A stretch of DNA of 53,365 nt from Bacillus sp. 522_BSPC (GTDB taxonomy: Bacteria > Bacillota > Bacilli > Bacillales > Cytobacillaceae): positions 1 through 53,365 of the forward strand of contig NZ_JVDT01000185.1 of assembly GCF_001076885.1 (NCBI RefSeq), in the 5' to 3' direction. The notes below the pieces were generated by a model, which was not told where the DNA came from, made no database searches, and saw only the letters and a list, made by a program, of their open reading frames with translations. Made by a program: the position numbers and the translations under genes. Position 1 is the first letter of the stretch; each line of letters starts with the position of its first letter. Shown here one piece after another: positions 27,217 through 35,827 of this stretch.

Positions 27217-30200
27217 GTGTTACTTTTGCTTAAAAAAGGTGAAATTGTTGGAGCATCTTTCTGGCCAGAAGCAGTTCAAATTAAACATGTTGAAAGCATA
27301 GATGATGATTTATATTTAGTAGAAGCTGTTGGGCGAGAGTCTAATCAATTCTTTGAAAACTATCTTGAGAAACATCAATTACAAGAAGTTGAACGTTATT
27401 CTGATGAAGATGCTTCAGATCAATTGAGAGATAGATTTCAACATTACTTACAATATTATGTGTTGCGAACAGAGAAAGAATACTCACAGTCCCGTGCCCG
27501 TGGAAATAAGAACATGATTCCTTTACCACACCAAATCGAAGCGGTTTATAGCAAAATGCTACAGGCGCCCCAAGTCCGTTATCTATTAGCTGATGATCCT
27601 GGTGCAGGTAAAACGATAATGTCGGGTATGCTTATCCGTGAATTAAAGGCACGAAACATGATTCGAAAGTCTTTGATTTTAGTACCACCTCTTGTATTGA
27701 AGCAGTGGCAAACGGAATTAAAGGAAAAATTCAATGAAGACTTCTTAATTATTACACGTTCCTATTTGGATGCTTCAGGTGAACTGAATCCGTTTGATAT
27801 GCATCAGCAAGTCATTGCATCAATGTACTGGGCGTCTAGAGAAGATATAAAAAACATGATTATTAACTCGCAGTTTGATTTAGTCATAGTCGATGAAGCC
27901 CATAAAATGGCTGCGTATACAGTAGGTCAAAAGAAACGCAAAGTGAAGCGGACAAAGATGTTCCAACTAGGCGAAAATTTGTTGAGACACACTGAGCATG
28001 CTCTTCTATTGACAGCAACACCTCACAAAGGGGATAAAGAAAACTTTCGTCATTTGATGAGTTTGATCGATCACGATATCTTCTCGCAACTTAATAGGAG
28101 TGATTCAATTTTAGAGAAGAGTAATCCATATGTTATCCGTCGACTAAAAGAAAATATGGTTAACTTTGATGGAACTCCTCTATTTCCGAAACGTACAACG
28201 ACAACGTTAGGGTTTGACTTGAGTCCAGCAGAATCTGATTTGTATGAAGCTGTAACAGAATATGTAAGACATCACTTTAACCGCGCAAAACAGAATAATA
28301 AACCAAATGTTGCTTTTGCAATGATGATATTACAACGTCGATTAAGTTCATCTGTTGAAGCAATATATTTATCACTTGTACGTCGTAAAGAACGACTGCA
28401 GAAAGCGTTAGAAACAGGGCAAAAAGTTAAACAGATGATATTGGATTACGAAGACTATGAAGATAGTTCTCTCGAAGAACAGGAATTGCTTGAGGAGTAT
28501 GCTGAAGGCGAATACGAAGAACTAGATTTAGATGAATTACAAGTAGAGATTGAAATGCTGGATCAACTAATTCGTAAGGCAAATGTCATCAGGCAAAGCC
28601 AAAATGAGCGCAAGTATCTTGAACTTGAGAAGACACTATTTGGTGCAAGTGGCTTGTTGGCACAAGATGAGAAGATTTTAATTTTTACTGAATCTAAAGA
28701 CACACTTAATTATCTTGAGAAGAAATTGAAAGCATACGTTCCAAAGATAGCCAAAATTGTTGGTGACTTTTCTATGGATAGACGTCAAGAAGAGGTTGAG
28801 AAGTTTCGAAATGATGTGCAAATCATGATTGCTACAGATGCTGGAGGAGAATCAATTAACCTGCAATTTTGTAACCAAATGGTTAACTATGATATTCCTT
28901 GGAATCCTAATCGTTTGGAACAACGTATGGGGCGTATTCACCGTATTGGACAGAAAAATGAAGTCTTTGTATTTAACCTTGTTGCCACAAATACACGTGA
29001 AGGTGACGTATTAATTCGACTACTAACAAAGATGGAGCAAATGCGTGAAGATCTTGGACAAGATCTTGTGTATGATTTTATAGGTGAAGTTCTTGAGGAT
29101 CGCCAAGCTGATTTATCTTCGGTGATGGAACAAGCGATCTCTGGCCGAGAAGATTTAGACGAGATTATTGCAAAAATGGAAAAAACATTATCCGAAGAAC
29201 ACAAGCGTTTATTAGAACTCGCTCAAAATGAACGTTTAGATGATAACTTTGACTTACCTGGTGCAAAGCTGTCCTTTGATGAAGTATCAATAAACAGCAT
29301 TCCTAATCGGTTTTACGGACAATTTGTGATTGATGGATTAAAAAACACAAGAACTAGATTAAATATTTCTGCGGATCAGACAACTGCCCGTATTGATCGT
29401 TTTCCAAAGCGAATTCGTGATTTTGCACGTGATCATAAATTGATGTTTAATTTTGATGATTCCATACGTTTTGCTTTATCATCATCGAAAGTCTCAAATT
29501 CAATACCGATGATTGAAAATGATAATCCTTTGTTTAATTTAGTGATGAAACTGACAGCGAAAGAAATGCAGCAAGCTGTACTTCCTTTTTATGAAGTGAA
29601 GACATCAATCCCAGAATCTATGACAATGGAATTAAATCAATTAACAATTGTGGACGGTAATGGGCGAGAACTTGAGCAAAAGCTAATGCTGACGGGTAAA
29701 CGTAGTAATAGTGAATTTATAGAAATATCACCATATTTACTTTTTAATCAAGCATTGAATGTAATAAATACGTATGACTCTGAAGAGCAGGAAATTAAGC
29801 GACATGTAATTAAACATGCTAGGAAACAATTAAGGTCTATTCAACGTAAACGTGAAGAGTATGCAAATAAAAAGAGAGTCTTCTTGAGAAAGTCCTTCGA
29901 TGATCAAATGGAAACCTTACAAGATCGATTAAAGAGGTATCAAGAAGAAAATGTTGAAGGTAAAAACAGTGCTTTAATTAATCAAACTTACGCACAAATA
30001 GATGAAATGGAAGATCGGAGCAAAGAACGTTTAACTGAAATTGATCGTGAGCGATCGATTCAATTAAAGCCAGTAAAAAGGATAGCTCAATTTAGAATTG
30101 AACCAAATGGTAATGCTAATGGCCGTGTAATACCAGAAGACTATTTGGCAATGATTGAAGATTATGAATTAAGGCAAGGAAGAATCAATGTAAGGGTACA

Positions 30201-30405
30201 ACAAGCATTTGGGTTAGTAGATTTCATCAGCGTGGAAGCGGGTGGTGAAAGTCGACTTATTGTGATTACGGACGATATACATCAATTTAAGGAGCAGTTG
30301 ATAGAGGAAGACTATAATGCAATTAAGAGTCGCGTATTTGTGTATGAAGTAAGAGAAAAACAGATAGTAGAATATCAATTAGACCAAGGCTTGATGTTTG
30401 TTTAA
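27217..30405 (+). CDS. SNF2-type helicase (BrxHII/DrmD-like) in the BREX operon
   Basis: 1062 residues. The N-terminal extension is followed by helicase motif I DDPGAGKT (about 124-131), motif II VDEAH (about 224-228), motif III LTATPHKG, and a C-terminal RecA domain with IATDAGGESINLQ and the SNF2 signature QRMGRIHRIGQ (about 566-576). The C-terminal 450 residues are charged and helical. Such helicases appear as BrxHII in some BREX types and as DrmD in DISARM. Here it occupies the slot after pglZ where type 1 operons have brxL. It probably translocates on DNA during phage recognition. GTG at 27217 or TTG at 27226 could be the start. Confidence 0.88.
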   Translation: MLLLLKKGEIVGASFWPEAVQIKHVESIDDDLYLVEAVGRESNQFFENYLEKHQLQEVERYSDEDASDQLRDRFQHYLQYYVLRTEKEYSQSRARGNKNMIPLPHQIEAVYSKMLQAPQVRYLLADDPGAGKTIMSGMLIRELKARNMIRKSLILVPPLVLKQWQTELKEKFNEDFLIITRSYLDASGELNPFDMHQQVIASMYWASREDIKNMIINSQFDLVIVDEAHKMAAYTVGQKKRKVKRTKMFQLGENLLRHTEHALLLTATPHKGDKENFRHLMSLIDHDIFSQLNRSDSILEKSNPYVIRRLKENMVNFDGTPLFPKRTTTTLGFDLSPAESDLYEAVTEYVRHHFNRAKQNNKPNVAFAMMILQRRLSSSVEAIYLSLVRRKERLQKALETGQKVKQMILDYEDYEDSSLEEQELLEEYAEGEYEELDLDELQVEIEMLDQLIRKANVIRQSQNERKYLELEKTLFGASGLLAQDEKILIFTESKDTLNYLEKKLKAYVPKIAKIVGDFSMDRRQEEVEKFRNDVQIMIATDAGGESINLQFCNQMVNYDIPWNPNRLEQRMGRIHRIGQKNEVFVFNLVATNTREGDVLIRLLTKMEQMREDLGQDLVYDFIGEVLEDRQADLSSVMEQAISGREDLDEIIAKMEKTLSEEHKRLLELAQNERLDDNFDLPGAKLSFDEVSINSIPNRFYGQFVIDGLKNTRTRLNISADQTTARIDRFPKRIRDFARDHKLMFNFDDSIRFALSSSKVSNSIPMIENDNPLFNLVMKLTAKEMQQAVLPFYEVKTSIPESMTMELNQLTIVDGNGRELEQKLMLTGKRSNSEFIEISPYLLFNQALNVINTYDSEEQEIKRHVIKHARKQLRSIQRKREEYANKKRVFLRKSFDDQMETLQDRLKRYQEENVEGKNSALINQTYAQIDEMEDRSKERLTEIDRERSIQLKPVKRIAQFRIEPNGNANGRVIPEDYLAMIEDYELRQGRINVRVQQAFGLVDFISVEAGGESRLIVITDDIHQFKEQLIEEDYNAIKSRVFVYEVREKQIVEYQLDQGLMFV

Positions 30406-30419
30406 TGAGGAGGATTACA

Positions 30420-31400
30420 ATGAAGAGATGGTGGATGATACGTGCTGGTGATGATAATGAGTTGATACCAGTATGGAAAGAAGAGAGTATAGCATCTATT
30501 GGATGGCCACAATTAGGTGATCCCAAAGAATATCGATCAAAAGAAGATATGGTTTCAAAAGCCGATGACGTTTATTCTGAAAGTAAACCTAATACAAGAC
30601 GGAGTTGGATAAATCAAGTATGGCGTTTCAGTAGAGAAATAAAAAAAGGTGATAGAGTCATAACTTACTCTAAAGAGACAAGGGAATATATTGTGGGTAC
30701 TGTAACAGAATCACATTTTTATGATGAATCTGTTGGTAATCCAGCTTACCCAAACAATATTAAAGTTGAATGGGAAGAAATTACCGTTGAAAGAGATTTA
30801 TTATCACAAGCAGCTAAAAATAGTTTAGGTTCAGTATTAACTGTATTTCGTGTAGATGAGTGGGGAAATGAAATTGAGCAATTATTAGAGCACCCTTTTA
30901 TTGAGCCTGAGGAAACCGGTGAAGTTGAAGAAAGTGAAATCATTGAAGACCTAGTTAATAAAGCCTTAGTCATGGTACAAGACAAAGTAGATAAGCTTGA
31001 TCCATGGCAAATGCAAGAGTTAGTAGGAGGACTCTTACAAGCTATGGGATATAACGTTCAGGTAAGTCCCAAAGGGCCAGATGGAGGAGTAGATGTATTA
31101 GCATATAAAGATGCTTTTGGTTTTGAAAAGCCTATTATCAAAGTGCAAGTAAAACATAGGAAATCATCAGCAGGCGCACCTGAAATTCAACAATTACTAG
31201 GTGCTAATCCTATTGATGCTAATAGTTTGTTTGTATCTACAGGTGGATTTACCTCTCAGGCAGAAGCGGTAGCTAGACATAATTCTGTTAGGTTGGTAGA
31301 TTTGGAACAATTAGTTGACTTAGTTGTGAAGTGGTATGAGAATATGCCGAATGATGTAAGAGCATTGTTGCCGTTACAGAAGATGTATGTGCCTGAATGA
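30420..31400 (+). CDS. Mrr-type restriction endonuclease with PUA/EVE-like N-terminus
   Basis: 326 residues from the ATG at 30420, which has GAGGAGG six bases upstream. The N-terminal part (about 1-145) resembles PUA/EVE-type modified-base readers (MKRWWMIRAGDD...IASIGW...KKGDRVITYS). A C-terminal Mrr-cat nuclease follows, with D225 in GPDGGVDVLA and Q243-x-K245 in KVQVKHR, the PD-(D/E)xK-like active site. The family typically cuts DNA with modified bases. Its presence as the last gene coupled to a BREX operon suggests a second layer against phages whose modifications escape BREX. Confidence 0.82.
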   Translation: MKRWWMIRAGDDNELIPVWKEESIASIGWPQLGDPKEYRSKEDMVSKADDVYSESKPNTRRSWINQVWRFSREIKKGDRVITYSKETREYIVGTVTESHFYDESVGNPAYPNNIKVEWEEITVERDLLSQAAKNSLGSVLTVFRVDEWGNEIEQLLEHPFIEPEETGEVEESEIIEDLVNKALVMVQDKVDKLDPWQMQELVGGLLQAMGYNVQVSPKGPDGGVDVLAYKDAFGFEKPIIKVQVKHRKSSAGAPEIQQLLGANPIDANSLFVSTGGFTSQAEAVARHNSVRLVDLEQLVDLVVKWYENMPNDVRALLPLQKMYVPE

Positions 31401-31423
31401 TAATTAAAAAGGACTGATTAATT

Positions 31424-31807
31424 ATGGAGTGGATTACTGTTGTAGTATCATCTCTTTTTTCCGGTATTATTGGTATTGTTATTTCAAATTTGTATCACAA
31501 AAGGTCTGTTAAGAAGAAACAAAAATATGACTTATTAGAACAGATGATGGGGAATCGTTTTGATTTAACCGGGGATAAATTTTCTGAGGCATTAAATAAA
31601 GTTTTTATTGTATTTAATGATTCTCAACAGGTTTTAGAGGCTTTAAAGTCCTTTCATGAAAGTGTCAGTGGCAAACATAAGGAACCTGAAGTTATTGATC
31701 AAAGACTTCTTGAATTATTTAAGTCAATGTGTGATAACTTGAAAATTGATACAAGGATTTTAACTGATAGCTTTTATTTAAAGGCATTTAATATAAAAAA
31801 CAAATAA
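31424..31807 (+). CDS. small membrane protein next to the TIR gene
   Basis: 127 residues with one N-terminal membrane helix (about 4-23, ITVVVSSLFSGIIGIVISNL), a basic stop-transfer (HKRSVKKKQK), and a cytoplasmic helical domain with LLEQMMGNRFDLTGDKFSEALNKVFIVFNDS. The domain looks like a conserved family of unknown function (perhaps DUF6680; not certain). RBS AAAAAGGACTG. It lies 23 bases after the Mrr gene and 81 bases before the TIR gene, possibly a membrane partner of the TIR protein. Confidence 0.6.
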   Translation: MEWITVVVSSLFSGIIGIVISNLYHKRSVKKKQKYDLLEQMMGNRFDLTGDKFSEALNKVFIVFNDSQQVLEALKSFHESVSGKHKEPEVIDQRLLELFKSMCDNLKIDTRILTDSFYLKAFNIKNK

Positions 31808-31888
31808 CGCAGCAGAAATCGCCATTCTGTCATATTGGAAATTAGAATGTTGGGTCAGGAACAATTACTATATAAAGCAGGTGAAATA

Positions 31889-32731
31889 ATGACAGTCAGC
31901 GAATCTAGTTTAAAAAGAACTATAAAAAAAGATAGTGATCTTACTGGTAAATTGGTTACTGTAAGAAAAAAGCGAGATGACGAAGCAAAGAAAATTCAAA
32001 CCCTAACCAAAAAGAGAAATCTAGTAAAATCAGATTTACAAAGATTAGAACGATACCAGAAAAACCTGCTAAAGTATGAAAAAGAAATGACACAGATAAT
32101 GGAACAAAAACGTAAAAATAATGATGATATCAATAGATATAAAGAAAGAGTAGATAAGGAACAGAAACGGGAATATAATAAAATGCTGAAATCCATTCAA
32201 TCTCAGACAAGCATGAATGAAGACTATATGAACAGTGTTTCGGAAATATCAGAAAAGATAAACCAATTGGCAGAAGATGTTAAACATACCGCTGCTGAAA
32301 AAGAGATTATTGAATTTGATGTGTTTTTGTCCCATTCAAGCCTTGATAAAGAAGACTATGTTACAGAGTTGTCAGAAAAACTAAGCGAAAAAGGGTTAAA
32401 AGTTTTTGAAGATGTCAAAGTTTTTAAAATAGGACAAAGTCAAACAGACATGATGAATATGGGTATTTTAAACTCAAGATTCGTTGTTGTTTTTCTATCC
32501 GCTAACTTTATTAAGAGTGGTTGGTCTGACTATGAATTCAAAAGCTTTTTAAACCGTGAGATTAATGAAAAGAGAATAATAATATTGCCAATATGGCATA
32601 ACATATCAGTTGAAGATATCCGCCAATATAACCCATATTTAGTAGATAAATTTGCATTAAGTACTAATAAATTTACGATAGATGAAATTGTAGAACATAT
32701 TTTTGGTGTGGTTAACATGTCCAAGGAATAA
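31889..32731 (+). CDS. coiled-coil TIR-domain protein (candidate NADase effector)
   Basis: 280 residues. A long N-terminal coiled coil (about 10-130) rich in K/E/R is followed by a C-terminal TIR domain (about 142-270): FDVFLSHSSLDK, GLKVFEDVKVFKIGQS, ILNSRFVVVFLSANFIKSGWS, with a glutamate (E216 in WSDYEF) at the place of the catalytic residue of TIR NAD-cleaving enzymes. The ATG at 31889 has GCAGGTGAAAT upstream; an earlier TTG at 31835 lacks an RBS. TIR proteins in defence islands cause abortive responses by depleting NAD. How this one is triggered is unknown. Confidence 0.8.
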   Translation: MTVSESSLKRTIKKDSDLTGKLVTVRKKRDDEAKKIQTLTKKRNLVKSDLQRLERYQKNLLKYEKEMTQIMEQKRKNNDDINRYKERVDKEQKREYNKMLKSIQSQTSMNEDYMNSVSEISEKINQLAEDVKHTAAEKEIIEFDVFLSHSSLDKEDYVTELSEKLSEKGLKVFEDVKVFKIGQSQTDMMNMGILNSRFVVVFLSANFIKSGWSDYEFKSFLNREINEKRIIILPIWHNISVEDIRQYNPYLVDKFALSTNKFTIDEIVEHIFGVVNMSKE

Positions 32732-32815
32732 GATTTATTGATTAATGCTTACTCATAGTTAACTTTATGGATACTAATCATAAAATTTAAATTTGTGTAG
32801 GAGGAGGTGGTATAG

Positions 32816-34507
32816 ATGATATCTAAAGATGAAGTTCACCGTCTAATAGACAAGCTAGAAACATATATTGCTGATGACCTTGAATCACAACAATTAGATT
32901 TTAAGCAATGGATTACAAGAAGTTTTGATGACAACATTAAGTTGATGTTGAAAATGGCTGTATGTATGGCCAATGGTGGTGGCGGAAGTGTTGTATTTGG
33001 AGTTGCGGATAAAGTAAAAGGGAGATCTAATGCTATATTAGGTGTTCCGCAAGATGTGGATACCATAATACTTCAAAAAAGAATTTATGAAAAGACAGAT
33101 CCTCATCTAACTCCAGTGTTTGAGGATATTGCTGTACCAGAAGGAACAAAGCGCTTACTGTTGATGAATGTGTACCCAGGTATACCGCCTTATACTACAA
33201 CTGATGGCTCGGCAACGATAAGACAAGGTAAGGATTGCATTCCTTATACAGGCTCATTGAGGCGTAAAATGATGGATACTTCATCCCAAATGGATTTTAC
33301 AGCTGAAATTATTCATGAAGATTGGAAAAGTCTATTCTCTCATTCTGCAATGGAACGTGTGCGCGAAATTATGTCGAGGGAAAGGGTTGATGAACATCTT
33401 TTGTCATTGTCCGATGAAGAATTATTAAGATCAATCGGAGCATTAAAAGATAGTTATTTTACAAAAGGTTCATTATTACTTGTCGGGAAACCGGAGGCTA
33501 TTTCTAAATTTATTCCTCAACATAAATGGTCTTATAGAAAGATGATTAGTGACACAGATTATTCACTCAGGGACGATGGAACACATGCTATTCCCGTAGC
33601 ATTATATGAACTGGAACGATATATTGCCGTTGATAATCCAATGGTAACTGTTGAATCTGGACTTGTGCACCCTGAGTTTAGCACATATCCGACGATTGCA
33701 CTTAGGGAAGCATTACTCAACGCATTTGGTCATCGCGATTATCGAATGACTGGTACTATTATGTTAAAGCAATTTAAGGACAAGCTAATACTAACAAACC
33801 CAGGGGAGTTTGTCGGTGGTATTACACCTCAAAATATTCTCCATCATCCTCCAGTAGCGAGGAATAATCACTTAATGGATTTGTTAGATAGATTAAAATT
33901 GGTCAATCGTTCAAACTTGGGTGTATCAAGGATTTTTCGGTCTTTATTAGTTGAAGGAAAAGAACCACCTATCTATAGGGAAGTTGGCAGTAACATTGAG
34001 CTTACCTTTATCTCTTCACCTTTGAATAAGAATTTTAAAAACTTGATTGATCAAATGACAAAAGATAATCATCACATTGATGTTGACCACTTGCTTATTT
34101 TGCAATATTTAATAAGACATGAAGAAATTGATACTTCTGTTGCTGCTGATGTAGCTCAAAGAAGTATAGAACAGGCTCGTGAACTACTAAGCAGGATGCA
34201 TAATGAATTTAACTTATTAGAATCTATTGGTCGTGGAAAAGGAAGATACTTCACTCTCTCACGTAATGCTTATGAAATGTTAAAAGGTGAAATGAAATAT
34301 GAACGGCAGCAAAGTTTGGATAAAGAAGCAGTCAAAATCCGAATCCTATCTATTTTAAAAACAGATCGAAGCCTAACGAATAAGGAAATAAGGCAGTTAA
34401 CAGGGATGAACCGTAAACAAGTTCAACGTTTAATACAGGAACTAGAACCTGATGGTGTGAAGGTTATAGGAAGAGGAGCGGGAACAAAATATATCTATTC
34501 ACCCTAA
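32816..34507 (+). CDS. AlbA/Schlafen-like ATPase with winged helix
   Basis: 563 residues. The N-terminal AlbA_2 (Schlafen-like) DNA-binding domain (about 15-120, LDFKQWI...MANGGGGSVVFGVAD) is followed by an HATPase_c_4-like region (about 295-385, REALLNAFGHRDYR...NPGEFVGGIT) and C-terminal winged helices (about 410-460, and 505-550 with LTNKEIRQLTGMNRKQVQRL). Proteins of this build are often regulators or defence-associated ATPases. RBS GTAGGAGGAGGTGG. It is last in the cargo block, 85 bases after the TIR gene, and ends before a strong terminator. Confidence 0.75.
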   Translation: MISKDEVHRLIDKLETYIADDLESQQLDFKQWITRSFDDNIKLMLKMAVCMANGGGGSVVFGVADKVKGRSNAILGVPQDVDTIILQKRIYEKTDPHLTPVFEDIAVPEGTKRLLLMNVYPGIPPYTTTDGSATIRQGKDCIPYTGSLRRKMMDTSSQMDFTAEIIHEDWKSLFSHSAMERVREIMSRERVDEHLLSLSDEELLRSIGALKDSYFTKGSLLLVGKPEAISKFIPQHKWSYRKMISDTDYSLRDDGTHAIPVALYELERYIAVDNPMVTVESGLVHPEFSTYPTIALREALLNAFGHRDYRMTGTIMLKQFKDKLILTNPGEFVGGITPQNILHHPPVARNNHLMDLLDRLKLVNRSNLGVSRIFRSLLVEGKEPPIYREVGSNIELTFISSPLNKNFKNLIDQMTKDNHHIDVDHLLILQYLIRHEEIDTSVAADVAQRSIEQARELLSRMHNEFNLLESIGRGKGRYFTLSRNAYEMLKGEMKYERQQSLDKEAVKIRILSILKTDRSLTNKEIRQLTGMNRKQVQRLIQELEPDGVKVIGRGAGTKYIYSP

Positions 34508-34511
34508 AATA

Positions 34512-34602
34512 GGGACAAAATGGGACAATTATTGGATCTTAATACATTAGTATTTAAATACTAATGGGAAATGGGGACAAAAATAGGGACATAATAGGGA
34601 CA
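34512..34602. repeat. GGGACA repeats flanking a 20-bp palindrome
   Basis: Five GGGACA copies (starting 34512, 34522, 34574, 34586, 34597) surround the perfect palindrome ATTAGTATTTAAATACTAAT at 34546-34565. All lie between the last cargo gene and the right attachment site. The arrangement resembles protein-binding iterons. A role in excision, replication or regulation is inferred. Confidence 0.5.
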
Positions 34603-34620
34603 TTATTAGAAATAATAATC

Positions 34621-34669
34621 AGACGAGGTAGAGCCTTATTTACAATAGTGGCTTTACCACGTCTTTTTA
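34621..34669 (+). terminator. terminator at the right end of the defence block
   Basis: AGACGAGGTAGAGCC pairs with GGCTTTACCACGTCT (13 of 15 bases) with a 14-base loop, and is followed by TTTTTAA. Confidence 0.85.
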
Positions 34670-34708
34670 ATTTAGTAAATAATATTAGTTTACCCTATCC
34701 AACGTTAC

Positions 34709-34729
34709 GGTGAACCGTACCATAAGTAA
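34709..34729 (+). other. attR of the BREX element (internal att site)
   Basis: The core GAACCGTACCATAAGTAA matches the rlmH end at 8897-8917 in 19 of 21 bases. It still encodes GEPYHK-stop because both differences are synonymous. It is the junction between the first and second segments of the island. Confidence 0.85.
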
Positions 34730-34741
34730 TAAAAGAGGTCT

Positions 34742-35330
34742 CTAATTTTTAAAAATTCGGCTTTTGTGGCATCGAACCCCAAAAAGCCGACCGATCCATA
34801 GCTTCGCATGAATCGGAAAGCTCCATCTCGTTAAGCTGCAGGCAGCTGGAACGGATGGAGCTTTTCCTTTGGCCGCTTCCGGCATCGAGCCGGCGGCTGC
34901 CAGCCGGTGCTGATCCCTTCGGGATTTTCTCGCCCCGGGGGCGCCTGGACCAAGTGTTTCATGGCCTGTCGGCATCGAACCCTTGGCCAAGAGGCGGTCT
35001 CAAGCCTTACTGCCTGAACGACCGCCTCGCTCGGACCGAAAGACTCCTTCTTTGTTCTCCCCATTATAATGAGTAGGCTTATGACCGAGTGAAGGGCTGG
35101 CGCCAGGCAAACAAAATCGGCAAAGCCAAGTTAGGCTAAGGGCAGATGAAAAATCAGGAAACGCTTTTTAACTCCCCCTAAGTCATTGGGCTTCACTGAT
35201 TTTGAACGACAGCAGGCAAAGATCAGGCCTGCTGTCTATGCCTGACTGGCGAGTTCGCTTCTTCGTAAGCGAACCCTTCACACGGTTTGCGTCCATCATT
35301 GCTTCCTTATCAAACAAAGAAAGGAAGTGT
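34742..35330. other. GC-rich hairpin-dense region, possible structured RNA or origin
   Basis: This stretch is far richer in G and C than its neighbours and is almost a chain of hairpins: GCTCCATC/GATGGAGC around 34818-34861, CCGGCATCGAGCCGG (34878), ATCCCTTCGGGAT (34913), CGCCCCGGGGGCG (34930), GAGGCGGTC/GACCGCCTC (34990-35028), GACAGCAGGC/GCCTGCTGTC (about 35209-35238) and GTTCGCTT/AAGCGAAC (about 35252-35273). GGCATCGAACC-like words occur three times (34768, 34880, 34970). Open frames here lack RBSs and have odd composition, so I do not call genes. Imported DNA is likely. Confidence 0.5.
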
Positions 35331-35336
35331 TAAAAA

Positions 35337-35827
35337 TGGAAAAAAGTTTACGAAATTCAACGCATTAAGCAAATTATTCAAGAGGTAGAAGGCGGCGAAC
35401 AGTACACCGTATGCAGCCTGAAGATGGTGCGAAAGCCGCAGCAAAGTTTATTGGGGATGAGGATCGCGAGGTATTCTTTGTCATGTGCCTGAACACGAAA
35501 AATCGCATTGTAGCTGTTCATCGCTGTCATGTTGGGAGCCTGAACGCCAGTATTGTGTCACCGAGAGAAGTGTTCAAGTCTGCCATTCTGAACAACATTT
35601 CTTCCATAATTGTCAGTCACCAGCATCCTTCAGGAGACGTTTATCCATCCAGAGAAGATATAGAGGTTACGAAGCGACTGGCAGAATGCGGCAGCATCTT
35701 AGGAATCGAGGTTCTGGATCATCTTATCGTGAACGATAAAGATGATTATTACAGCATGAAGGAAAAGAGGAAATATTTAAGGGCAGGAGGAAGGGGGCAA
35801 CCTCTTCTTCTTCTTTTTTTATCATGA
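35337..35827 (+). pseudogene. RadC-like JAB protein, two frameshifts
   Basis: RBS AGAAAGGAAGTG precedes ATG at 35337. The A-run after ATGGAAAA has one base too many: dropping it gives MEKVYEIQRIKQIIQEVEGG. A second shift of one base near 35420 is needed to enter the main frame, PEDGAKAAAKFIGDEDREVFFV, GSLNASIVSPREVFKS, and the JAB motif SHQHPSGDVYPSRED, with C-terminus YYSMKEK. The metal-binding His and Asp residues are still present. Similarity to the intact copy at 13512 is clear in LNTKN, GSLNASIV and SREDIEVTKRL, but the two have diverged. It probably no longer makes the full protein. Confidence 0.75.

Larger units (their letters stand above)
8918..34729. mobile_element. SCC-like integrative element carrying BREX
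   Basis: The segment is bounded by the rlmH 3' end and a near-perfect 21-bp copy of it. It encodes a large serine recombinase at its left edge, its divergent regulator, DNA-processing genes (winged helix, RusA-like, RadC-like, possible annealing protein) and a defence block from 16067 to 34507. It is 25.8 kb. Staphylococcal SCC elements use the same target and Ccr serine recombinases. Here the recombinase sits at the very edge rather than mid-element, as in phage or ICE integrase modules. Confidence 0.8.

Noticed and set aside
27217-30405. DISARM system based on the DrmD-like helicase
   Set aside because: DrmA, DrmB and DrmC are missing, while all core brx genes are present directly upstream.
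31424-32731. Thoeris system
   Set aside because: A TIR gene is present but there is no ThsA-like SIR2/SLOG partner nearby.
34512-34602. CRISPR-like array
   Set aside because: The repeated unit is only six bases, spacing is irregular and no cas genes are present. No CRISPR array is seen anywhere in the window.
8918-34729. Prophage
   Set aside because: No capsid, terminase, portal, tail or lysis genes are found; only recombination and defence genes.
34742-35076. Overlapping open frames of 70-80 codons in the GC-rich stretch
   Set aside because: The frames exist in several registers because of high GC, have no RBS, and overlap hairpins; a structured noncoding element fits better.
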